Shown here: positions 1-5,226 of the stretch, piece after piece | How the letters are laid out: the number at the start of each line of letters is the position of its first letter | Position numbering within the stretch: the stretch's first letter is position 1 | Origin: Dechloromonas sp. | GTDB lineage: Bacteria > Pseudomonadota > Gammaproteobacteria > Burkholderiales > Rhodocyclaceae | Assembly (NCBI GenBank): GCA_017302355.1 | Contig: JAFLDQ010000145.1 | Coordinates: forward strand, 1-9,209 | Direction of reading: 5' to 3' | Length of the DNA: 9,209 nucleotides | Made by a program: the position numbers and the translations under genes | Notes under the pieces: model-generated | The model's database searches: none | Seen by the model: only the letters and a program-made list of their open reading frames with translations | What the model was told of the DNA's origin: nothing

Positions 1-425
1 GGATCGACCGCGGCGGCCAGGTCACCTACCACGGCCCCGGGCAGGTCGTCATCTATCTGCTGCTCGACCTGGAACGGCTGCAGATCAAGGTGCGCGAACT
101 GGTGACCGCCATCGAGCAGGCCATCGTCGACGCGCTGGCCGATTGCGGCATCGCCGCCGGCCGCCGTCCCGGCGCCCCCGGTGTCTATGTCGGCGACGCC
201 AAGATCGCCGCTCTCGGCCTGAGAATACGGAACGGCTGCAGCTACCACGGCCTGGCGCTCAATGTCGACATGGATCTTTCCCCGTTTGCCGCGATCAACC
301 CCTGCGGCTATGCCGGGCTCAGGGTCACGCAGACCAGCGAGCTGGGCGCCCCGCTCACCCTGGCCGAGGCTGGCGAACTTCTCTGCCGGCACCTGCGGCA
401 ACAACTGGATAGACAACATGGCTGA
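1..425 (+). CDS. lipB: Octanoyl-[ACP]:protein N-octanoyltransferase LipB (5' end cut off by window)
   Basis: LipB moves an octanoyl group from acyl carrier protein to the lipoyl domains of 2-oxoacid dehydrogenases and the glycine cleavage H protein in the cytoplasm, the first step of lipoate synthesis. The frame is open from base 3 and gives 140 residues; roughly the first third of the usual 200-215-residue protein is missing. The LipB signature [12 protein letters not shown] opens the visible part. The catalytic Lys lies in GDAKIAALG (codon at base 201) and the catalytic Cys in INPCGY (codon at base 303), so the active site looks intact. The GTG at base 90 is internal, because the conserved signature lies upstream of it. 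The stop overlaps the lipA start by 8 nt, which suggests translational coupling. Identification is by recognised family motifs; function is inferred from the family. Confidence 0.96.
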   Translation, partial: IDRGGQVTYHGPGQVVIYLLLDLERLQIKVRELVTAIEQAIVDALADCGIAAGRRPGAPGVYVGDAKIAALGLRIRNGCSYHGLALNVDMDLSPFAAINPCGYAGLRVTQTSELGAPLTLAEAGELLCRHLRQQLDRQHG

Positions 426-1362
426 ACAAGGCGTCAAACAGAAAGGCGAACTCAAGACCGCGCGCATCCCGATCAAGATCGTCCCGGTCGACCAGCCGCT
501 GAAGAAGCCCGACTGGATCCGCGTCAAGGCCGGCAACAGCGCCGGGCGTTTCGGCGAAATCAAGTCCATGCTGCGCGAGAAGAAGCTGCACACCGTCTGC
601 GAGGAAGCCACCTGCCCCAATATCGGCGAATGCTTCGGGCGCGGCACGGCGACCTTCATGATCCTCGGCGACATCTGCACGCGGCGCTGCCCCTTCTGCG
701 ACGTCGGCCACGGCCAACCGCTGCCGCCCAACCCGGACGAGCCGCGCGAACTCGCCGAATCGGTCGCCGCGCTCCAGCTCAAATATGTGGTCATCACCAG
801 CGTCGACCGCGACGACCTGCGCGACGGCGGCGCCCGGCACTTCGTCGACGTCATCCGCAATGTCCGCGAACTGTCGCCGGCCACCACCGTCGAAACGCTG
901 GTCCCCGACTTCCGCGGGCGTATGGAAATCGCCCTCGACGTGCTCGGCCAGGCGCTTCCCGACGTGTTGAACCACAATCTGGAAACCGTGCCCCGCCTCT
1001 ACAAGCAGGCGCGCCCCGGCGCCGACTACCGGCATTCGCTGGAATTCCTGAAACAATTCAAGGCGCGCTACCCGCAGGTGTCCAGCAAGTCCGGCCTGAT
1101 GGTCGGCCTCGGCGAAACCGACGAGGAAATCCTCGACGTCATGCGCGACCTGCGCGCCCACGACGTCGAGATGCTGACCATCGGCCAGTACCTCGCCCCG
1201 AGCGGGCATCACCTGCCGGTCAGCCGCTACGTTCATCCCGATGTATTCCGGATGTTCGAGGCGGAAGCGAAGAAGATGGGTTTCACCGGCGCTGCCTGCG
1301 CGCCGATGGTCAGGTCGAGCTACTGGGCCGACCAGCAGGCGCACAGCGCCGGGGTCGCCTGA
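418..1362 (+). CDS. lipA: Lipoyl synthase LipA (radical SAM)
   Basis: LipA inserts two sulfur atoms into protein-bound octanoyl chains to make lipoyl groups, using S-adenosylmethionine and sacrificing its auxiliary iron-sulfur cluster. The 314-residue protein has normal family length. The auxiliary cluster Cys residues are C61, C66 and C72 (CX4CX5C), the radical-SAM cluster Cys residues are C87, C91 and C94 (CX3CX2C), and the C-terminal RSSY motif (residues 299-302) supplies the Ser ligand of the auxiliary cluster. The ATG at 418 was chosen because it gives the usual LipA N terminus and lies inside the end of lipB. The frame is open further upstream, but that part only shadows lipB. No strong Shine-Dalgarno precedes the ATG, so translation probably depends on coupling to lipB. 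No clear U-tract terminator follows the stop. Confidence 0.98.
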   Translation: MAEQGVKQKGELKTARIPIKIVPVDQPLKKPDWIRVKAGNSAGRFGEIKSMLREKKLHTVCEEATCPNIGECFGRGTATFMILGDICTRRCPFCDVGHGQPLPPNPDEPRELAESVAALQLKYVVITSVDRDDLRDGGARHFVDVIRNVRELSPATTVETLVPDFRGRMEIALDVLGQALPDVLNHNLETVPRLYKQARPGADYRHSLEFLKQFKARYPQVSSKSGLMVGLGETDEEILDVMRDLRAHDVEMLTIGQYLAPSGHHLPVSRYVHPDVFRMFEAEAKKMGFTGAACAPMVRSSYWADQQAHSAGVA

Positions 1363-1577
1363 AGACTGCCGCGGTCGACGGTTCCTGCGCGCCAGAAACG
1401 CCGTGCCTCCCCCTGCAAGCCACGTCCGGTAATTCCCTTTCCAGATCCATTGTGACGCGAAGACGAGCCGCTGACAGTGCAGGTAGCACGGCAAAGCGAA
1501 GGCGACAAAATCACGGTTGGTCTGGCGTCCACGGCTTCATTCAGCGCCATGACGGTCTGAGATCAGCCCGCCTTGAA

Positions 1578-1628
1578 CCGTGCAATATTTCCATCGATGT
1601 GTTGATTTGCACGGATGAATCCCCGTGC
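1578..1628. repeat. Overlapping inverted repeats (alternative hairpins)
   Basis: CCGTGCAA at 1578-1585 is perfectly complementary in inverse to TTGCACGG at 1607-1614. The GCACGG inside that second arm (1609-1614) can instead pair with CCGTGC at 1623-1628. The two hairpins exclude each other. No U-tract follows either, so a role as terminator is unproven; it could be a decayed palindromic repeat next to the element at 1631. Confidence 0.45.
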
Positions 1629-1630
1629 GG

Positions 1631-1713
1631 GCGACGGGGTCAGGTCCTGCAATCAAACACTTGGCAACTTACGTATATGGGAAATATCGCAATGCAAGAC
1701 CTGACCCAGAACA
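1631..1713 (+). repeat. 83-bp palindromic REP/MITE-like element, copy 1
   Basis: The element aligns without gaps to 3025-3107, with 76 of 83 bases identical, in the same orientation. Its ends form an inverted repeat, GGGGTCAGGTCCTGCA (1636-1651) against TGCAAGACCTGACCCA (1693-1708), with one internal mismatch and one at the outer end. Similarity between the copies stops abruptly at the edges, as expected for a mobile or amplified unit. The GGGTCAGGTCTTGCA-type palindrome resembles repeats found near Y1/RAYT-type transposases in betaproteobacteria; that link is from memory and is an inference. It lies 110 bp downstream of the lipoprotein stop, where its RNA hairpin could end or stabilise that transcript. 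Confidence 0.75.
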
Positions 1714-1822
1714 TTGGTTACTATCCTGAACGCGAGCTTCGAACTGTAAGTGTCCTACGGTGCCCGTCCAAAACAGGGGTGCCAATGACAACTTCACATC
1801 CGGAACATGTCGTAAGCCTTGG

Positions 1823-2932
1823 CTAGAGGCCTTTGCTGTTCCCGGCGCTAATTTCCTTTTCGCACAGCCTTTCATTGCTAAAGGCGTACTCGACGTTCAC
1901 CCGCCCTTCGGAATTGGATGATGCGGATGCGTAGACAGCAACGCTTCGCAAGTCGGTTGGCAAGGATGCTTTGTCGCCTTCCCACGTTTTCATGAGGAAG
2001 CGTTCCTCCTTGGCCAGCGCCATCATCCAGTCATTGCTATTTTTCCAAATCGAGCCGGGAATAACGAGGTCGGTTTTCTTACCTTGGCCATAGCGCTCTG
2101 ACAAGCGCGCCTCAAGGTCATCAAATTGCGATCTCAGTTGGTGACCGAAGCTATTGGTCGGCATTTGCTTGCCAATCGCCTTGATCCAGCAAAGTCCTGT
2201 TCTTGGTCCAATGTGCACGATGTAGTTGCTGAAATCGGAATTGGGAACCGGAACGTCCATAACCTCAAAGATGCCAGGCTTGAGCTCATTGAGGGTGCCG
2301 TTAAACATACCCTCGGTCATCCCCATGACCAGCCCAAAGGGGCCGTCGCCGGCAGAAACCTTTGATGGCTTCGGGGGCGCTTTGGTGTCCGGTTGAGTTG
2401 GGGCTGAAGATCTGCTTGCTGAGGCTGAGGCAGGAAGCAGCGCCAGCCCATACTTGGCCGCCAGATGCTTTTGCTGAAGCTGAGCCAAGGTCAGTTCTTC
2501 AGTCGCCACCTTGGTTTGCTTGATCATGCCAAACAGGCCTCCGGCCCCCGCTGCTTCGAGACGGCTGGACACTAGCGATTGCTCGAGGGCGGATATTTCC
2601 TTGGATACCTTCTCGGCAAGTTCTGGATCGGCGGTGGTGACCGGGACTACCACTTTGATGGAAGCACCCGATTCCATGGCGGCGATACGCTGTTCGGTCA
2701 ATTCCTTGGTGACCTTAAGCGTTTCGACGCGTAACTCCATCATCGCCCCAATAAGGCCGCCTGCTGTCTTTTGGCGTTGCTCTGCGGCAGTCAGTTCCGA
2801 CTGCACAGTGGTCAGGGAAGACTTGAGGGATTCAAGCTCCTTCTTTTGTTCGTCGGTTAGTGTTCGACCGCATCCAGCGGAAAGAATCGCGACGGCAGAA
2901 AATATGGCGATGGTAATTGGGCTCTTATTCAT
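1823..2932 (-). CDS. Unrecognised coiled-coil lipoprotein with duplicated N-terminal module
   Basis: I do not recognise a named family for this 369-residue protein. The N terminus is a lipoprotein signal peptide: charged start, hydrophobic stretch, then the lipobox LSAGC with Cys21 as predicted lipidation site, so it probably sits in an envelope membrane. Residues 25-87 and 102-160 look like two related units, each a charged coiled coil followed by GGLIG or GGLFG and another amphipathic helix. A Ser/Ala/Pro/Lys-rich linker (about 165-195) leads to a C-terminal globular domain (about 196-355) that begins FGLVMGM and contains an LxxRYGQG segment, resembling small uncharacterised proteobacterial domains of the FGLxxGM kind. 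The ATG at 2932 is chosen because it places the signal peptide correctly; its Shine-Dalgarno is poor. The gene is less GC-rich than its distant neighbours and is bracketed by two copies of the same palindromic element, so acquisition by transfer is plausible. Function is unknown. Confidence 0.85.
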   Translation of the reverse strand: MNKSPITIAIFSAVAILSAGCGRTLTDEQKKELESLKSSLTTVQSELTAAEQRQKTAGGLIGAMMELRVETLKVTKELTEQRIAAMESGASIKVVVPVTTADPELAEKVSKEISALEQSLVSSRLEAAGAGGLFGMIKQTKVATEELTLAQLQQKHLAAKYGLALLPASASASRSSAPTQPDTKAPPKPSKVSAGDGPFGLVMGMTEGMFNGTLNELKPGIFEVMDVPVPNSDFSNYIVHIGPRTGLCWIKAIGKQMPTNSFGHQLRSQFDDLEARLSERYGQGKKTDLVIPGSIWKNSNDWMMALAKEERFLMKTWEGDKASLPTDLRSVAVYASASSNSEGRVNVEYAFSNERLCEKEISAGNSKGL

Positions 2933-2975
2933 GTGAGGATTCTGGGTTGCGAGAATTCAGAGACTTGCTATCAGC

Positions 2976-3006
2976 ATTATTGTCGGAGGTGATATTACAG
3001 CATCAA
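2976..3006 (-). promoter_or_regulatory. Candidate promoter of the lipoprotein gene
   Basis: On the minus strand, TTGATG (3001-3006, 4 of 6 to the -35 consensus) is followed after 19 bp by AATAAT (2976-2981, 5 of 6 to the -10 consensus). It lies about 45 bp before the start codon and just inside the palindromic element at 3025-3107. The spacer is longer than ideal, so this is a weak prediction. Confidence 0.3.
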
Positions 3007-3024
3007 TCAGACGAACGGGGGGCA

Positions 3025-3107
3025 GCGACGGGGTCAGGTCTTGCAATCAAACAATTGGCGACTTACGCATATCGGAAATATCGTAATGCAAGACCTGACC
3101 CCGAACA
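3025..3107 (+). repeat. 83-bp palindromic REP/MITE-like element, copy 2
   Basis: This is the better-preserved copy. The ends form a perfect 16-bp inverted repeat, GGGGTCAGGTCTTGCA (3030-3045) against TGCAAGACCTGACCCC (3087-3102), extendable by one C-G pair at 3029/3103. Inside is a smaller hairpin, TTACG (with a bulged C and ATAT) pairing with ATATCGTAA around a CGGAA loop. A hairpin on a hairpin is typical of REP or BIME-like units that fold as single-stranded DNA. It matches 1631-1713 at 76 of 83 positions in the same direction. No transposase is encoded between or beside the copies, so any movement would need help from elsewhere in the genome. Confidence 0.8.
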
Positions 3108-3253
3108 CCTTCGCAGCTGGCTAATGGCGACCGACAGGAAAGTTGCGTCTTGATGGGCAAAAATCGCCCAGAAACGGGCATCCTGACCACAAAGAACACC
3201 CAAGTGGCAAGATATGCCGAAAAAACATTCCCGGCTGACTTGAAAAACTCAAT

Positions 3254-3297
3254 TGATCAGCGTTTCCCTAGATACGGCAGCCAATTTTGGCTGATCA
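3254..3297. terminator. Nested inverted repeats, possible terminator for the glycosyltransferase
   Basis: TGATCAGC (3254-3261) pairs in inverse with GCTGATCA (3290-3297), and the enclosed CAGCCAA (3278-3284) pairs with TTGGCTG (3287-3293); the two share bases and compete. Read on the minus strand, a short T-run lies about 8 nt past the outer stem, some 80-120 bp beyond the glycosyltransferase stop. Terminator function is tentative. Confidence 0.3.
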
Positions 3298-3361
3298 TCG
3301 TGACTAGCAACGCGACAAGATTGAGCACCAGGAGAGCAGCCAATATCTTGACGTATTTCGA

Positions 3362-3379
3362 GCATGAATCGTTTCATGC
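3362..3379 (-). terminator. Hairpin over the glycosyltransferase stop codon
   Basis: GCATGAA (3362-3368) and TTCATGC (3373-3379) form a perfect 7-bp stem with a 4-base loop, covering the TGA at 3374-3376. No T-run follows on the minus strand, so it is more likely an mRNA 3'-end structure than a full intrinsic terminator. Confidence 0.3.
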
Positions 3380-4303
3380 GAACAGACGGCGCAACGAGGC
3401 GAACAGGAGTCTCGCCGAGAACAGCACGAATGCCAAACCGCCCGGTGACCGTAATGACTCGGCGTGCAGTCGCCATGCGTCGTGCATTCTACCTTGGCAC
3501 GCGTATTCCCATACCACACTGTGACACAAACTTCCATAACGACGACGCACGGTGGGTTCGTAGCGAGTGCCTGCGTAGCTCTTCGACAGTCTGCGCCATA
3601 TCTCCGGCGCGGCTAGACTGTGCTCGGCACTCTTTGACAGCGAGTCCGGCGTAGTTTCGTAGTAGCAATACGTCGGCTCATCCAGGAAGCCGACCCGATG
3701 GCGCCTCGCCAACTGGAGCGCCGTCAGTGTCCATTCCATCTGTCGGAACTCAGCATCGAATGCCGAGAGATCCAGATTTTCCCTGCGCAGCGTCAGCGCG
3801 CACGCACCCCAGCCCGTGTGCATCATCGTCTCAACAAAATCTTCAAAGCGCGCTTCGGGCGGAGGAAACACCCTTGTTGCCGTAGATTCGCATATGCGCA
3901 GTCCGTCGGTGACAAGGACATCGACCTCGGGGTGCTCGCGGAAATAGGCGATCTTGCGTGCCAGCGTGTTCGGCATCAACTCGTCATCGTCATCGAGGAA
4001 TGCGAGAAACTCGCAGTCGGCCAGTTCGGCACCCACGCGCCGCGCCAGCGGATACGAGCCGGATCGCAGTCGGATGACGCAAGTATCAGGCTGTCTTGCG
4101 AGCCCGTCCAGCAAAGTCGAACTGACACGAGGGCCGTTCGCAACGACGAGGATGGAGTAGTCATAGCTCCCTGCCATAGCGCGCACTGACTCGCAGGCAC
4201 GCTTCAAGAGATCGCCTCTAGCGTCATCGCAAACTGACGCTATAACAACTGTAAACAAGTGTTTGGCACTACTCGATGGCGGCGACAACTCAAAAGTCCT
4301 CAA
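3374..4303 (-). CDS. Family 2 (GT-A fold) glycosyltransferase
   Basis: The protein is a predicted cytoplasmic enzyme that transfers a sugar from a nucleotide-sugar donor, probably to a surface polysaccharide or lipid-linked glycan; donor and acceptor cannot be told. The 309 residues open with the GT-A nucleotide-binding pattern FTVVIASVCDDARG (17-30) and VVANG (53-57). The metal-binding DXD-type motif is LDDDDE (103-108). QMEW (188-191) sits where family 2 enzymes carry the acceptor-site acid, making E190 a candidate base. The C terminus (about 285-309) is hydrophobic with a basic end and may touch the membrane. The start is a TTG whose first two bases precede and overlap the TGA of an upstream reading-frame remnant (TTGA arrangement), which supports it through translational coupling; the next in-frame ATG lies far inside the domain. 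No other sugar-pathway genes are nearby, so it looks like the leftover of a larger cluster. Confidence 0.85.
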   Translation of the reverse strand: MRTFELSPPSSSAKHLFTVVIASVCDDARGDLLKRACESVRAMAGSYDYSILVVANGPRVSSTLLDGLARQPDTCVIRLRSGSYPLARRVGAELADCEFLAFLDDDDELMPNTLARKIAYFREHPEVDVLVTDGLRICESTATRVFPPPEARFEDFVETMMHTGWGACALTLRRENLDLSAFDAEFRQMEWTLTALQLARRHRVGFLDEPTYCYYETTPDSLSKSAEHSLAAPEIWRRLSKSYAGTRYEPTVRRRYGSLCHSVVWEYACQGRMHDAWRLHAESLRSPGGLAFVLFSARLLFASLRRLFA

Positions 4304-4412
4304 AACGCGTACTCGTCGGACAGGCCCAGCATACGTCGCGCAGCTTGTGTGACATCACCAACCAGCGCGACCGGTCCACAGCGTAGTACGTCCCAGGAAG
4401 GCGCCCATCTCA
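4300..4412 (-). pseudogene. C-terminal stub of a lost gene upstream of the glycosyltransferase
   Basis: Upstream of the glycosyltransferase, the minus strand carries an open stretch of about 36 codons ending in TGA at 4300-4302. It reads as ordinary protein sequence, for example VALVGDVTQAARRMLGL, with codon use typical of this genome, and overlaps the next gene's start in the manner of an operon partner. It has no plausible start: going upstream it runs into the 16-bp tandem repeat and hits a stop at 4426-4428. I infer that it is the C terminus of a gene whose body was replaced by repeat-bearing DNA. The fragment is too short to name; a glycosyltransferase tail would fit the context. Confidence 0.45.
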
Positions 4413-4446
4413 AAAGGGGCCAAGCTCAAAAGGGGCCAGGCTCAAA
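4409..4446 (+). repeat. 16-bp tandem repeat, about 2.4 copies
   Basis: CTCAAAAGGGGCCAAG (4409-4424) is followed by CTCAAAAGGGGCCAGG (4425-4440) and a partial third copy CTCAAA (4441-4446), with one mismatch between the full units. AAAGGGGYCAGGCTC-like sequence recalls the ends of small palindromic elements in betaproteobacteria, so this may be a degraded element end; that link is an inference. It lies exactly where the upstream reading frame is broken off. Confidence 0.7.
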
Positions 4447-4468
4447 CTTTCAGAGCACCCCGCTCCAC

Positions 4469-4777
4469 TTACCCAAGCGCCAACTCGGGAGCCCGAATCA
4501 CCTCGGGTGCCGGCTTCTGTTCGGTGATCCATAGATCGTAATCAAGCTGCATGCCCAGCCACAATTCCGCACGACCGCCGCGGTCGGGGCCGAGCCAGGC
4601 CTCGATACGGCGCGCCATTTCCGGTGAGATCGCCGCGTGACCATTGAGGACGCGCGACAAGGCCGTGCGTGTGACGCCGAGTTGCTGCGCCGCTTCGGTC
4701 ACCGTCAGACCCAAGGCCGGAAGGATGTCTTCCTTGAGGGTTGCGCCGGGGTGCGGCGGATTGAACATGCGTCCCAT
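4469..4777 (-). CDS. higA: HigA antitoxin (internal start within the fused frame)
   Basis: Translation from the ATG at 4777 gives a 102-residue HigA, the normal length for this antitoxin. It opens MGRMFNPPHPG, the typical HigA N terminus, and has a helix-turn-helix of the XRE type at about 25-48 (VTEAAQQLGVTRTALSRVL) followed by the family segment ISPEMARRIEAWLG and the ELWLGMQLDYDLW motif. HigA dimers bind HigB and repress their own promoter. The start is supported by AGGAG at 4784-4788 with a 6-nt spacer; a second ATG at 4768 is possible but less well spaced. This is an alternative product of the same frame as the HigB-HigA fusion, so free antitoxin can probably be made in excess. Confidence 0.75.
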   Translation of the reverse strand: MGRMFNPPHPGATLKEDILPALGLTVTEAAQQLGVTRTALSRVLNGHAAISPEMARRIEAWLGPDRGGRAELWLGMQLDYDLWITEQKPAPEVIRAPELALG

Positions 4778-5065
4778 GGGTATCTCCTGGTGGCCATCCC
4801 GATAATCGACCAAGACCGCATCCTCGTCTTCGAGGGCAAAGGTCAGTCGCCAGTTGCCATTGACCCAAACCGACGAGTGCCCTGCGAGGTCCAGCGACAG
4901 CGAATGTAGCTGCCAGCCCGGCACGTTCATGTCTTCTGGCCGTTTGGCGCGATCCAGTTGCTTCAGTTGCCTCGTCAGCCGCGCGGCATGATGCGGCTGG
5001 ATACCCGCCCTCGCGCCGGTCGCCAAGAATGCTTCGATACCTCCATGACCAAAGCCCCGGATCAT
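4469..5065 (-). CDS. higBA: HigB-HigA toxin-antitoxin fused in a single reading frame
   Basis: The 198-residue frame joins a RelE/ParE-superfamily HigB toxin (residues 1-96, normally a ribosome-dependent mRNA endonuclease) to a HigA XRE-family antitoxin (from residue 97). The HigB part aligns from MIRGFGHGG through GIQPHHAARL, PEDMNVPGWQLH and VNGNWRLTF, so the ATG at 5065 is preferred over the in-frame TTG at 5128. His54, expected at the active site, is present, but the usual terminal DYH is DGH (residues 90-92) and the usual Lys after LHxL is Ser57. HigB proteins normally stop right after this His; here the next codon is CAG (4787-4789), one transition from TAG, and the frame runs on into HigA without a break. 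The CAG also forms the start of the antitoxin's Shine-Dalgarno. The product may be a fusion, a free antitoxin from the internal start, or both. Activity as a toxin is doubtful. Confidence 0.85.
   Translation of the reverse strand: MIRGFGHGGIEAFLATGARAGIQPHHAARLTRQLKQLDRAKRPEDMNVPGWQLHSLSLDLAGHSSVWVNGNWRLTFALEDEDAVLVDYRDGHQEIPMGRMFNPPHPGATLKEDILPALGLTVTEAAQQLGVTRTALSRVLNGHAAISPEMARRIEAWLGPDRGGRAELWLGMQLDYDLWITEQKPAPEVIRAPELALG
4784..4788 (-). promoter_or_regulatory. Internal Shine-Dalgarno for higA
   Basis: AGGAG on the minus strand lies 6 nt before the ATG at 4777 and inside the HigB-HigA frame. It decides the case for separate antitoxin translation. The preceding base completes CAG, the codon where a HigB stop would be expected. 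Confidence 0.7.
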
Positions 5066-5071
5066 CCGTGT

Positions 5072-5100
5072 AGCGTAGCTTAACGGCCACCCGAATTCAA
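5072..5100 (-). promoter_or_regulatory. Candidate promoter of the higBA module
   Basis: On the minus strand TTGAAT (5095-5100) and TACGCT (5072-5077) are separated by 17 bp, just upstream of the ATG at 5065. The -10 match is weak, and the predicted transcript would have almost no leader, which fits the absence of a Shine-Dalgarno before this ATG. Confidence 0.3.
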
Positions 5101-5121
5101 GCAACAAGCTTGCCCGTAGCA

Positions 5122-5140
5122 CGAGCAATCAGATTGCTCG
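5122..5140. repeat. Perfect 8-bp hairpin between the terminator and higB
   Basis: CGAGCAAT (5122-5129) and ATTGCTCG (5133-5140) form a perfect stem with a 3-base loop. It is followed by the palindrome CACATGTG (5143-5150) and by CTGCGG/CCGCAG arms at 5162-5167 and 5176-5181. There is no T-run. These could be operator sites or insulation between the upstream lipoprotein transcript and the toxin-antitoxin promoter. Confidence 0.45.
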
Positions 5141-5186
5141 GACACATGTGGCACTGTTCTGCTGCGGTCGACCGGCCGCAGAGGCC

Positions 5187-5220
5187 GAAAACCAGAATCC
5201 CCGGACGCAGCCGGGGATTC
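5187..5220 (-). terminator. Intrinsic terminator of the lipoprotein operon
   Basis: GAATCCCCGG (5195-5204) and CCGGGGATTC (5211-5220) make a perfect 10-bp GC-rich stem with a 6-base loop. Read on the minus strand it starts 6 nt after the TAG at 5227 and is followed by TGGTTTTC, giving a short T-run. It should end transcription coming from 6207-5227 before the higBA module. Confidence 0.8.
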
Positions 5221-5226
5221 CATCTT

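Larger units (their letters stand above)
1363..1822. other. Convergent intergenic region without a supportable gene
   Basis: This 460-bp gap lies between the converging 3' ends of lipA and the minus-strand lipoprotein gene. Open frames exist on both strands, but none has a family signature or a good ribosome binding site. Two things are visible: mutually exclusive inverted repeats at 1578-1628, and the 83-bp palindromic element at 1631-1713. Base composition becomes less GC-rich from about 1570 onward, judged by eye. I see no obvious intrinsic terminator for lipA. Confidence 0.6.
2933..3373. other. Intergenic region without a supportable gene
   Basis: This 441-bp gap separates the starting end of the lipoprotein gene from the stop of the glycosyltransferase gene. 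It contains a candidate promoter, the second 83-bp palindromic element (3025-3107), and nested inverted repeats at 3254-3297. Plus-strand open frames from 2917 and 3150 run through the palindromic element or oppose the glycosyltransferase and show no protein-like features. Confidence 0.6.

Noticed and set aside
355..1494. Long minus-strand open frame opposite lipA
   Set aside because: It is antisense to a clear lipA with all cluster-binding Cys residues; its translation is Ala/Arg/Val/Asp-rich low-complexity sequence typical of high-GC antisense frames.
630..1826. 398-codon plus-strand frame overlapping lipA and the gap
   Set aside because: Out of frame with lipA over most of its length, very Arg/Pro-rich, and running on through the palindromic element; no family signature.
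1631..3107. CRISPR or composite insertion sequence
   Set aside because: Only two repeat copies 1.4 kb apart, no regular spacers, no cas genes, and no transposase between them.
2917..3153. 78-codon plus-strand frame running through the palindromic element
   Set aside because: Part of its coding would be the element itself, there is no ribosome site and no protein-like pattern; copy 1 of the element is not in a comparable gene.
3150..3524. 124-codon plus-strand frame reaching into the glycosyltransferase
   Set aside because: Its second half is antisense to the glycosyltransferase and its first half covers inverted repeats; no recognisable domain.
5066..5128. TTG start at 5128 extending HigB by 21 residues
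   Set aside because: HigB family proteins begin at the MI-x-x-F-x-H-x-G motif, here the ATG at 5065; the extension has no family similarity and its TTG lies inside a hairpin.
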